Part shown: positions 32,282-40,633 of the stretch, in pieces
Layout of the letters: each line of letters begins with the position of its first letter
Position numbering within the stretch: position 1 is the stretch's first letter
Source of the DNA: Phycisphaerales bacterium
Lineage (GTDB): Bacteria; Planctomycetota; Phycisphaerae; Phycisphaerales; UBA1924
Direction: 5' to 3'
Assembly: GCA_019744815.1 (NCBI GenBank)
Contig: JAIEUA010000001.1
Coordinates: forward strand, 372,001 to 436,000
DNA length: 64,000 bases
Translations under genes and position numbers: made by a program
Notes under the pieces: generated by a model
Told to the model about the DNA's origin: nothing
Seen by the model: the letters and a program-made list of their open reading frames with translations, nothing else
The model's database searches: none

Positions 32282-34765
32282 TTACGGGCAGACGAGGCGG
32301 TCGTAGGCGGTGACGAAGATCGCGAAGTCGGCGTCGTCGACGATGGTGTCGGCGGTGAAGTCGGCGGGGCAGCCGGCGGGCATCGACGGGCTGGCGCACA
32401 GGACGAGGTCGTACGCGGCGGCGAAGATCTGGAAGTCCTCGTCGGCGACGGCGCCGTTCTGGTCCAGGTCCGCGGGGCAGCAGGAAGCCGAGATCGCCGC
32501 GGGGCTCGTTGTTGCTGTGCCGCAGCGACCTGTGAGGGAACAGGTATAGCTGCCCGCGTCTTCGGGGCGGAGATTGGCGATGCGGAGCGTGTCGGTTGCG
32601 GAGCCGCTGATCGAGGAGCCGTGTGCGGTGGTTCCGTCGTTGATCGGCGAACCGTTGCGAGACCACTTGTAGGTGATGGGGGAGTATCCCGGCGAGGGGA
32701 CAACCGCGAGGGAGACGTTGTCGCCGCAGGCGCCTGCGCGGGAGCGGGGGTTGGAGGCGATGGAGGGGATGGCGGAGGCGGTGTAGCGGACCAGGTTTTC
32801 GGTGCTTCCGCTTAGTGAGAAATCACCGACGGCGATGAGTTCACGATCCTTGACGACGAGGTCGGCGACTCTGCCGCCATCGAGCACGATGCTCCAGAGC
32901 GTGCCGTTCCAGGAGAGCAGGCCGAACGCGCCACCGACGTAGAGCTGGCCGCTGTAGGAAGCCAGGGCGTAGGGGGCGCTGGTGAAGACGCGAGACAAGC
33001 GTTGCCAGCCGGAACCGGTCCAGCGGGTGATGTAGAAGGTGTCGGCGGTCGCGCCCTTTTCGCGAGAGATGGCGTACAGCTCGTTGTTGTGGACGCAGTA
33101 ATCGGCGAGCCAATCGACGCTGTTGTCGGGCTGCGACCAGGTTTGGCCGTCGAAGATGGCGGATGAGTTGTACGTGAAGTCTGCGCTTCGGATCGAGCCA
33201 GCGACGAAGAGCTTGTCGTCGAAGACGGTGGCGGCGTACAGCCCCGCAGCGGCGAAAGGAAGTTGCATGTCGAGGCTCGGCGCGACCCACTGGCCGTTGA
33301 GGTAACGCACCATGCCGCTGGATTCTGCATCGGGTGTCGCGTCAACGATTCCGATTGCGAGGAGTTCGCCGCGGTATCGCAAAGATTGATAGAGGGAAGG
33401 TTCGCGGGGGTTGCCGCTCGACCGGATCGTGGGCAGCGGGCTTCCAAGTGGCAGCCATTCGTCGCCGACATTTCGGGCGATCGCGGTGATCGGGACGCGG
33501 TTGTTGCCGTAGAAGTACCCGACGGCGAGCAGGCCGAACTCGGGGTCCCACTGCAGATTGAATAGGTTGCTGATGCGCGTGCTGGAGCTCAGGGGCGGGG
33601 GGCCGTCGAAGGCGGGTCCGACCGGAGCGAGACGCACGCCGTTCCAGCGGCGGACGAAGGGGCGTACCGGAAAATCGACGGTGATCGAGTTCGTCGCGGA
33701 ACGCCAGCCGTTGGCGACATAGATCGAGCCGTCGGGACCTGCGACCGCGGCACGCAAGCGTCCGCCCGTGCCCTCGCCGAAGGGGCGCCAGGCGGAACCG
33801 ACGTACTCGAGCGTGCTGGTGTACGCGTTGCTGCTCGGGGCGTCGCCCACGGCGTGCAGTCGACCCTGGTACCACGCGAGTGTTTTGAAGGTGAACTTGC
33901 TGAAGAAGCTAGCTGGTTCTCGGCTCGCCGAGTCCAGAGTTGTCCAGATCGTGCCGTCGAATGCGCGGAGCTGTCCTTCATCAAAGCTCTCCGCTGTATA
34001 AACCCGGTCGTGAACGCGGTCGAGGATGCTCCCGGACCCAGGGGCAGTGGTCCATCGGCCGTCGCGATAGACGCTCACCCCGGGACCATTCTTCTCGCCC
34101 AGCACCAACGCCGGTCCGATCGATCGGATTCGAGGGGATGTGAAGGACAAGTTTGGGCCGATGGAGGTCCAATTGGTTCCATCAAATGTCGCAACTGTGC
34201 CGCTGAACATTCCAGCGGCGACAAGGTTGTCGTTCCACACATCGACGGATGCGACGGTGCCGACGAACGCGGCGCCGATGCGAACCCAGGTGCCGGAGCG
34301 GAACGCGAAGACGCCCTTCTCGTTTCCCGACTGGCCCGCGATGACGATCTCGTTGTTGAAGATGGTCAGGTCGTTGATGGTTGGGCGGACCGGCGCGACG
34401 GCGGTCTCGACCCACCGATTCAGTTCGAAGGTAAAGAGGCGACCGGTGAATGCGTGGAGCTTGTTGTTGTAGACGAACAGTCGCTGGATCAAGCCGATGG
34501 AGTCGCCCACGGCGGTCATGGGGAACCAACGCTCCCCGTTCCAGCCGATGAGGGGCTGGTTGTTCGAGACCGGTGCCGCGATGATGAGCATCGGCTCTTC
34601 GGGTCCGTCGCCGTCGCGGTCCCAGACGGTCGAAGCGGTGGCCGAGGGGATCTCTTTCACGGGGAATCCCGCGATCAATCCCTTGCAACCAGGAAAGGAC
34701 TGTGCGCAAGCCGCGGAAGACACCAGAAGCGAGAGAACGAGCAAGGCACATGCACGGACGAACAT
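32282..34765 (-). CDS. Secreted dockerin protein with beta-propeller and Ig-like domain
   Basis: The 827-residue protein has a signal peptide ending A-C-A-Q. A long kelch/propeller-like part follows, built of short units such as F-D-G-T-N-W-T-S-I-G and W-N-G-E-R-W. Next is an Ig-like domain (about 660-755) with T-Y-K-W-S-R-N-G-S-P-I and D-A-G-S-Y-T-C. The dockerin-like domain follows and ends R-L-V-C-P. It may bind surface polymers; no catalytic site is visible. GGAGG lies six bases before ATG 34765. Confidence 0.85.
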   Translation of the reverse strand: MFVRACALLVLSLLVSSAACAQSFPGCKGLIAGFPVKEIPSATASTVWDRDGDGPEEPMLIIAAPVSNNQPLIGWNGERWFPMTAVGDSIGLIQRLFVYNNKLHAFTGRLFTFELNRWVETAVAPVRPTINDLTIFNNEIVIAGQSGNEKGVFAFRSGTWVRIGAAFVGTVASVDVWNDNLVAAGMFSGTVATFDGTNWTSIGPNLSFTSPRIRSIGPALVLGEKNGPGVSVYRDGRWTTAPGSGSILDRVHDRVYTAESFDEGQLRAFDGTIWTTLDSASREPASFFSKFTFKTLAWYQGRLHAVGDAPSSNAYTSTLEYVGSAWRPFGEGTGGRLRAAVAGPDGSIYVANGWRSATNSITVDFPVRPFVRRWNGVRLAPVGPAFDGPPPLSSSTRISNLFNLQWDPEFGLLAVGYFYGNNRVPITAIARNVGDEWLPLGSPLPTIRSSGNPREPSLYQSLRYRGELLAIGIVDATPDAESSGMVRYLNGQWVAPSLDMQLPFAAAGLYAATVFDDKLFVAGSIRSADFTYNSSAIFDGQTWSQPDNSVDWLADYCVHNNELYAISREKGATADTFYITRWTGSGWQRLSRVFTSAPYALASYSGQLYVGGAFGLLSWNGTLWSIVLDGGRVADLVVKDRELIAVGDFSLSGSTENLVRYTASAIPSIASNPRSRAGACGDNVSLAVVPSPGYSPITYKWSRNGSPINDGTTAHGSSISGSATDTLRIANLRPEDAGSYTCSLTGRCGTATTSPAAISASCCPADLDQNGAVADEDFQIFAAAYDLVLCASPSMPAGCPADFTADTIVDDADFAIFVTAYDRLVCP

Positions 34766-34899
34766 CGCCACCTCCACTCCGAGCAATCATAATGAATGCA
34801 ACGAAGGGCGAGGTTTAGGTTCTCGGACCCCAGGGCTTTGGAGGGTTGCCGGTTCGGCTGCGCCGCGGTCTCACGGAAGCCGTGATTTGGAGAACGCAT

Positions 34900-36159
34900 T
34901 CACGGGCAGACGAGGCGGTCGTAGGCGGTCGCGAAGATCGCGAAGTCGGCGTCGTCGACCGTTGTGTCTCGGTTGAAGTCGGCGGGGCAGCCGGCGGGCA
35001 TGTCGGGGTCGGTGCAGTCGGTGATGTCGTAGGCGAGGGCGAAGCGGGTGAAGTCGTTGTCAAGGACGAGGCCGTTGTAGTCGAGGTCGCCGGGGCAGAG
35101 GGGGTTGCGGATGGCGATCTGGGCGGCGTTGCGGATGAGGTCGTAGAGGGGCTGGATCTCGCTGGAGCGGGTGGTGTCGGTGGCGAAGACGCCGACCATG
35201 CCGTCGTCGAAGTCGATCCAGGAGGCGAAGCCGCGGGCGCCGGCGGCGATGGCGCCGAGGAGCTTGCCGCCCTGGTCGCGCTTGTCGAGCCAGACGCCGA
35301 CGCCGTAGTCGGCGCCGTCGGTGGAGCTGATCTGGATCGGGGTGGCGACGATGGTGATGGGGTTGGCGGTCTGGCGGGTGAACATGGCGTTCACGGCGGC
35401 TTCGGAGAGGACGCGGGTGCCGTTGAGCGCGACGCCCTTGCGGCGGAGCATCTCCATGAAGCGGGCGAAGTCGATGGCGTTGGACTCGCAGCCGCCGGCG
35501 ATGCGGGGGTTGGTGGGCGTGGTGAGCGTGTAGGTGGTGCTGGGCATGCCGACCTTGGACTTGAGGCGGTCGTTGAAGAGGACGTTCCAGGGGTTCTGGA
35601 ACGCGAGCTCGGCGACGGCGCCGGCGGCTTGCATGGACGCGCCGCCGTAATCGAACTTGGTGCCGGGGAGGAAGGTGATGAAGCCGCCGGCGATCTGGAG
35701 CGCGGACTGCTGGAGCGTGAGCGACGCGTCGCCGACGGCGGGGGAGTCGGGGAGGCCGGCGGTGTGGCTGAAGGCCTGGCGGATGGTGATGTTGGTCTTG
35801 AGGCCGCTGAAGGCGGGGATGTACTGGCTGAGCTTGGTGTCGAGCGAGAAGGGCTGGGGCGAGGAGTCGACGAGGGACATGATGACGGCGCCGGAGATGG
35901 TCTTGGTGGCGCTGTCGGCGTTGGCGACGCGGTTGAGGGACCAATTGCCGAAGGACTGGTGGTAGACGACGATGCCGTCTTTCATGAGGAGGAGATCGAA
36001 GCCGGGGACGGGTGTGCCGACGTTCTGGCCGACGAGGGCGCCGTTGGCGAGCGCGGTGACGGCGGAGAAGTTGAAGGGCTGGGCGAGGGCGGATGAGAGG
36101 GTGATGGACACGGGCGCAGCGACGGCGGCGAGCCCGAGAAGTCGGGTGGTTCGGAGCAT
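34900..36159 (-). CDS. Secreted beta-lactamase-family serine hydrolase with dockerin
   Basis: The 419-residue protein has a signal peptide ending A-L-A-Q (about 27), then a class C beta-lactamase/D-aminopeptidase fold. Ser 83 and Lys 86 are in S-A-T-K, S-H-T-A-G-L-P follows, and Y-G-G-A-S-M stands where the family has Y-x-N, so the Asn seems missing. Members hydrolyse peptides, esters or beta-lactams outside the cytoplasm; the substrate is unknown here. A dockerin-like domain ends R-L-V-C-P. Its first loop is D-L-D-Y-N-G-L-V-L-D-N-D-F, a variant. ATG 36159 follows AAGGAA. Confidence 0.82.
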   Translation of the reverse strand: MLRTTRLLGLAAVAAPVSITLSSALAQPFNFSAVTALANGALVGQNVGTPVPGFDLLLMKDGIVVYHQSFGNWSLNRVANADSATKTISGAVIMSLVDSSPQPFSLDTKLSQYIPAFSGLKTNITIRQAFSHTAGLPDSPAVGDASLTLQQSALQIAGGFITFLPGTKFDYGGASMQAAGAVAELAFQNPWNVLFNDRLKSKVGMPSTTYTLTTPTNPRIAGGCESNAIDFARFMEMLRRKGVALNGTRVLSEAAVNAMFTRQTANPITIVATPIQISSTDGADYGVGVWLDKRDQGGKLLGAIAAGARGFASWIDFDDGMVGVFATDTTRSSEIQPLYDLIRNAAQIAIRNPLCPGDLDYNGLVLDNDFTRFALAYDITDCTDPDMPAGCPADFNRDTTVDDADFAIFATAYDRLVCP

Positions 36160-36209
36160 GGTGCGGTTCCTTGATGAGCGGTCAGCGGAGCAACGCTGGG
36201 CGCGGTCGC

Positions 36210-37208
36210 TTATTGCGGGCCAAAGTCGATGTCGCCGAACAGCGGGCAGATCCCTTCGTCGTAGGCGGGGAGGAAGAGCACGAAGTCCGCGGCATCGACG
36301 ATCCCGTCGTAGTTGAGGTCGGCGGGGCAGCCGTCCGGCATGGCGGGGTCGGCGCAGTCGCCCAGGGCGTAGGCGGCGGCGAAGAGGAGGAAGTCGGTGT
36401 CGTCGACGAACCAGGACATGTCGAGATCGCTCGGGCACGGGGTGTAGAGCACGGAGGCACGCGAAGCGATGGAGATGTCGGGAGACATCGGCTGGATCGT
36501 GACACGGGAGTCGATGCGCCCGCTGCTGACAGTTTGCTGATTGACACCTACTCGGAATGGCGAGACCGACGCGTGCTGCGAACGCTTGAGGCGGTACTCG
36601 ACTCCGGTGCGGAGGATGACGAGCCGAGAGGCGCGAGCGTTCTGGGACGGATGCGACCGATCGCGGCTTGAAAATTCGATCTTCGCAGGGTCGGGGAACA
36701 TATCGGAGGCGAGCGTGCAGCGCAGGGTCACATGCCCGTCGTCGCGAGGGTCTTCGCGGAATTGTCGCCCGAACGACATAGAGGCGCCGAGTTCCACGCG
36801 GGCGGGAAACGCCGTGCCCGGAGGAAACCCGGCGCGAGAGAACACGATGGTGTCAAATGTGGTCAGGTCAGTGTGCGCTTCGGCAGATGCGATTCCGGGG
36901 TTGGTCGGTTGGTAGCCAAAGCCTGAGGCCAGCACCAAAGAGGTGTGTATGCCGAGGATCACTAGAGTTTGAGCTGCGCCTCCGGCACCCGGGCTACTGG
37001 GCTGCGTCGCATAGGCGAACCCGGCACCGGCCTCGAGGCCAAGCCACTCGAACTGCTTGGAATCTTCCTTGAAGGATGGCGGTTCGACCTGTTCCAGTCC
37101 GCAGCGGACGAACGAAGATACACGGCCTCCACAGGGCGGCTCGATGTGCACATCCGTCGGCGGTGCCGCGGCGAGTGCTATGAACGTGACGATTCCCGCG
37201 ATCCCCAT
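36210..37208 (-). CDS. Secreted dockerin protein with extended C-terminus
   Basis: The 332-residue protein begins M-G-I-A-G-I-V-T-F-I-A-L-A with a short signal peptide. About 250 residues of a beta-rich domain with no recognised family follow. The dockerin-like loops read D-L-D-M-S-W-F-V-D-D-T-D-F and D-L-N-Y-D-G-I-V-D-A-A-D-F. After the usual final C-P the frame runs nine codons further (L-F-G-D-I-D-F-G-P), unlike the other copies in the window. No clear ribosome binding site was seen. Confidence 0.75.
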   Translation of the reverse strand: MGIAGIVTFIALAAAPPTDVHIEPPCGGRVSSFVRCGLEQVEPPSFKEDSKQFEWLGLEAGAGFAYATQPSSPGAGGAAQTLVILGIHTSLVLASGFGYQPTNPGIASAEAHTDLTTFDTIVFSRAGFPPGTAFPARVELGASMSFGRQFREDPRDDGHVTLRCTLASDMFPDPAKIEFSSRDRSHPSQNARASRLVILRTGVEYRLKRSQHASVSPFRVGVNQQTVSSGRIDSRVTIQPMSPDISIASRASVLYTPCPSDLDMSWFVDDTDFLLFAAAYALGDCADPAMPDGCPADLNYDGIVDAADFVLFLPAYDEGICPLFGDIDFGPQ

Positions 37209-37259
37209 GCGTCGAGCGTATCGGACGGCCGCTCGTGATGCAAGAGGATTTGAGAGGTG

Positions 37260-38003
37260 CTACGGGCAGACCAACTCGTTGTACGCCGCGGCGAAGATCT
37301 GGAAGTCGGCGTCGTCGCACTGGGCGTCGCCGTTGAAGTCGCCTCCGGTCTGGGCTTGGGGGACGATCAGGTCGTTGTACGAGGGGACGAAGAGCACAAA
37401 GTCGGCGTCGTCGACCTGGTTGTCGAAGTTGAGATCGGCGAGGCAGGTGATGGCGGAGATGGTTGTTTGGCCCGAGGTGAAGACGAGGCCGCCGGCGAGG
37501 GCGGGGGTGATGGAGATGGCGTCGATGGTGAAGGTGACGATTCCGGCGGCGGAGAAGGAGCCGGTGAGGTTGAACTGGAGGCTGGCGGGCGTGGTGCCGA
37601 TGGTGCCGTTTTGCCCGAAGACGACGGTGGTGGGGCCGGAGGGGAGCGTGCCGCTGGGGTTGCCGAAGACGCCGGAGAGATCGGCGGACGAGCCGCCGAA
37701 GGTGGTGATGATGGATGCGAGCGGCGTGGGCTGGCTGTAGAGGAGGCCCAGGAGCGAGAAGGCGGGCGTGCCGCGGACGTTGCCGTCGATGGTGTAGCGG
37801 TAGCGGAGTGCGGCGTCGATGGTGGCGGGGCTGCTGGACTTGGTGTTGGTGGCGCCGTTGCTGATGGAGACGCCGGTGAGGGGCACGGTGACCGAGGGCG
37901 CGGCGTGGGCGAGCGGAGCGAGCGCGGCCAGCACGATCAGAGGCGCGAGGAGCGTGGACGCGAGCGGGGCGATGGAGGGTTTGGTGGTGTGGGCGCGTGG
38001 CAT
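37260..38003 (-). CDS. Small secreted dockerin protein (247 aa)
   Basis: The signal peptide runs to A-H-A-A near residue 35, followed by a beta-rich domain with S-L-Q-F-N-L-T-G-S-F-S and I-V-T-F-T-I-D-A-I-S. The dockerin-like domain has loops D-L-N-F-D-N-Q-V-D-D-A-D-F and D-F-N-G-D-A-Q-C-D-D-A-D-F and ends E-L-V-C-P. The linker is unusual (V-P-Q-A-Q-T-G-G). The cargo domain looks like a PEP-CTERM-style secreted domain. GGAG precedes the ATG. Confidence 0.78.
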   Translation of the reverse strand: MPRAHTTKPSIAPLASTLLAPLIVLAALAPLAHAAPSVTVPLTGVSISNGATNTKSSSPATIDAALRYRYTIDGNVRGTPAFSLLGLLYSQPTPLASIITTFGGSSADLSGVFGNPSGTLPSGPTTVVFGQNGTIGTTPASLQFNLTGSFSAAGIVTFTIDAISITPALAGGLVFTSGQTTISAITCLADLNFDNQVDDADFVLFVPSYNDLIVPQAQTGGDFNGDAQCDDADFQIFAAAYNELVCP

Positions 38004-38090
38004 CGGTGATCTCCGGTTCGGGCGGCCTGACGGAATCACGGTATCGAAGGCGTCAAGCCGGGAGGATCCCCGGTGCGTGGCCGAAAGGCG

Positions 38091-40484
38091 TCAGGGGCAA
38101 AGCACTGCGTTGTAGACGACGACGAAGAGCTGGAAGTCGGCGTCGTCGACGAGGCCGTCGCCGTTGAGATCGGCCGGGCATCCCGCGGGCATTGCCGGGT
38201 CGGCGCAGTCCAGGATGTTGTACGCGGCGGCGAAGAGTTGGAAGTCGGCGTCGTCGACCTGGCCGTCGTGGCTGAGGTCGCCGATGCAGACGCCGGCGCC
38301 GAGCTGGAAGTAGACGTGTGTGTCGTCGCGTGTGGTCGTCGTGCCGGGTGGGGTTTGCACCCCGGCGGTGAACCAGTCGAGGAACGGGAGCAGGGGCGAT
38401 GCGGTGACGATCGGTACCGGGACGTTGGTGGTGGGCACAAAGCCGGGCGCGAGCGAGACACGCAGGCGGCCGCGGTTGCGGACGTCACCGCCGACGCTGT
38501 TCTGGAACTGAGAGCGGACGCGGCCGTAGGTCGAAGGCGTGGTGCCGCCGACTTGGACTTCGAAGGTGGATTCGGGCTGCTGGACGTAACCGTTGACGGC
38601 GGTGTACGTTGAACCGGTGCCGACGAAGAGATCGCCGCGCCAGGTGCAGGGCACGCCGTTGAACGAGCCGCCGTTCGGTCCGGGGATGAAAACCTGGTAG
38701 AAGGAGGTGAGCTCGGCGCCCTTGGCGAGCGAGAGCAGGCACGCGGTGTCGACCAGGGTGAGGTGGACGAGATCGTTCGGGCCAAAGCCCGCGCTGGGGC
38801 CTTCGATGAAGATGCGGGCGGGGATGCCGGAGGCAAGTTCGCTGACGAGCACGCGGAGATCGGGGAGGTTGAAAAAGGTGATGCGGCCGTTGCCTGAGAG
38901 TTTCCAAGTGCCGCCCCACAATTCGGTGGAGACGCGGTTGCGGGAATCGAAGATCTTGAACTCGCCGGCGCGGCAGTCGATCGTGCCGCGGTTGAGCAGA
39001 GGTGAGAGGTAGCTGACGAGGCCGTCACCCTTTTTGATGATGGTGCCCTCGTTGAGATGCAGCGTGCCGCCGCCGCAGCCGATGGAGGGCGTGGTGGGGG
39101 CGGGGATGTCGTAGACGATGGTGCCCTCGGGCTTGTTCTCGAGGCCGGAGGTGCCGTTGCAGCCGCCGAGGATGCTGCTGTCGCTGAGGGTGATGGTGCC
39201 GCGGTTGATGAGCTTGCCGTTGCTGAAGAGCTGGATGCTGCGGACGAGTGTGATGGTGCCAAAGTTCTCCAGCGTGCGGTCGAGCTGGAGCCCGGCGGAC
39301 GACGTGGTGTAGTTGGCCGCGGCGGCGAGGACGGTTTTGCCCGTGCCTTGCATCAGGCCGCCGTTGAGCAGTTGGCCGGTGATGGTGACCTGTCCGGTGC
39401 CGTCGAGGGTGGCGTTGGTGCCGGCGACGGGATCGCCCAGCTGCAGGGTGGCGAAGGACTGATCGGCGTTGAAGACGGCGGTGCCGAGGAGCTTGACGTT
39501 GGCGACGTTCAGTTTCTTCTGGAACGTGACCGTGCCCCGCAGCGGCGAGAGCGACTGAGGTGCGAGGCTGTCGGCGAACGTGATGTTGCTGAAGGCGGAG
39601 CCGAACTCGAGCGGGCCGGTGTGCAGGAATTTGCCTGGGGCGAAGGAGGTTGTGCCGCCGCTGAAGCGGATGGTGCCTGCGCCCGAGACGGTGCCGGGAC
39701 CGGTGTGTGAATCGTCGAGTTCCAACGTGGATCCGAGGGCGACGCTGAGCGTGCCGCTGTTGGCGACGGGCGTTTGTAATTCGAGCGAGCCGCTGGAGAC
39801 GGTGCAGATGCCGGAGTTGGTGAAGTCGATGAGTCCGATCTGGGCGCTCACGCCGCCGGTGATCTGGAGTGTGCCTTGGTTGTGGAGCGAGTTGCCGGTG
39901 GGTGTGCTGCGCTGGAGCGGCACGACGGCACCGGGTGTGCCGTTGAATCGCAGGGTGGCACCGGGCAGGTTGGTGAGCACGCATCCGAAGAAGCCGACGG
40001 GGGCGCGGACCTCGAGGGTGCCCGCGTTGTCAAGCGCGCCGGTGAGGTAGCCGTTCTCGACGAAGGTGAAGCTGGCGCCGGCGGGGATGATGACGCGACC
40101 GGGTCCGTCGAGGGTGGCGAAGTTGGCGGTGGAGGTGCCGCTGATGGTGAGGTCACCGACGCACGCCAGGTGCGAGCTGGCGGCCATCTGCATGCCGGCG
40201 ATCGACGAAGCGCCGGTGGTTGACAGCCGTGCGAAGCCGTTGAGCTTCAGCGGCCGGGCGCAGCTCAAGCTCTTGACGGTGATCTGGGTGTTGAATGGGA
40301 TCTCGATCGCGGGGCCGGAGCCGACGACCGCGTCGTCGCCCGCGCCGGGCGCGACGTTGCCGACCCAGTTCTGGTTTTGCGTGAAGGTGAGGCCGTCACC
40401 GAGCCCCGACCAGACGATCGTGCCGGCCCATGACGCCGAGGCCGCGCCGAACACGAGACACATCCCGAAGCTATGCAAGGACAT
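38091..40484 (-). CDS. Secreted dockerin protein with beta-helix-like repeats
   Basis: The 797-residue protein has a signal peptide ending S-W-A-G. A long region of Gly/Thr/Asn-rich short strands follows, such as L-N-N-G-G-L-M-Q-G-T-G, F-G-T-I-T-L and N-R-G-T-I-T-L-S-D. The pattern is that of passenger or parallel beta-helix proteins with an N-x-G-T-L/I repeat. The dockerin-like domain has loops D-L-S-H-D-G-Q-V-D-D-A-D-F and D-L-N-G-D-G-L-V-D-D-A-D-F and ends A-V-L-C-P. It is probably a surface adhesive or structural protein. GGAGG precedes the ATG. Confidence 0.82.
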   Translation of the reverse strand: MSLHSFGMCLVFGAASASWAGTIVWSGLGDGLTFTQNQNWVGNVAPGAGDDAVVGSGPAIEIPFNTQITVKSLSCARPLKLNGFARLSTTGASSIAGMQMAASSHLACVGDLTISGTSTANFATLDGPGRVIIPAGASFTFVENGYLTGALDNAGTLEVRAPVGFFGCVLTNLPGATLRFNGTPGAVVPLQRSTPTGNSLHNQGTLQITGGVSAQIGLIDFTNSGICTVSSGSLELQTPVANSGTLSVALGSTLELDDSHTGPGTVSGAGTIRFSGGTTSFAPGKFLHTGPLEFGSAFSNITFADSLAPQSLSPLRGTVTFQKKLNVANVKLLGTAVFNADQSFATLQLGDPVAGTNATLDGTGQVTITGQLLNGGLMQGTGKTVLAAAANYTTSSAGLQLDRTLENFGTITLVRSIQLFSNGKLINRGTITLSDSSILGGCNGTSGLENKPEGTIVYDIPAPTTPSIGCGGGTLHLNEGTIIKKGDGLVSYLSPLLNRGTIDCRAGEFKIFDSRNRVSTELWGGTWKLSGNGRITFFNLPDLRVLVSELASGIPARIFIEGPSAGFGPNDLVHLTLVDTACLLSLAKGAELTSFYQVFIPGPNGGSFNGVPCTWRGDLFVGTGSTYTAVNGYVQQPESTFEVQVGGTTPSTYGRVRSQFQNSVGGDVRNRGRLRVSLAPGFVPTTNVPVPIVTASPLLPFLDWFTAGVQTPPGTTTTRDDTHVYFQLGAGVCIGDLSHDGQVDDADFQLFAAAYNILDCADPAMPAGCPADLNGDGLVDDADFQLFVVVYNAVLCP

Positions 40485-40633
40485 GCGGACATCCTCCACC
40501 ACCAATGTACCGGCTGCGCCAAGGGACTCACGGGTTCTTCGCGAGCGCCTCCGACTGTGTTCTCGGTCCTTCGGAACGTGTGAAGGGATGCGTCGGCTGG
40601 ATTCGAATCTCGACAAGGCGTGCGACAACGGCG

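Noticed and set aside
34846..36096. Plus-strand open frame opposite the beta-lactamase-family gene
   Set aside because: Antisense shadow; no domain, and it covers a gene with catalytic motifs on the other strand.
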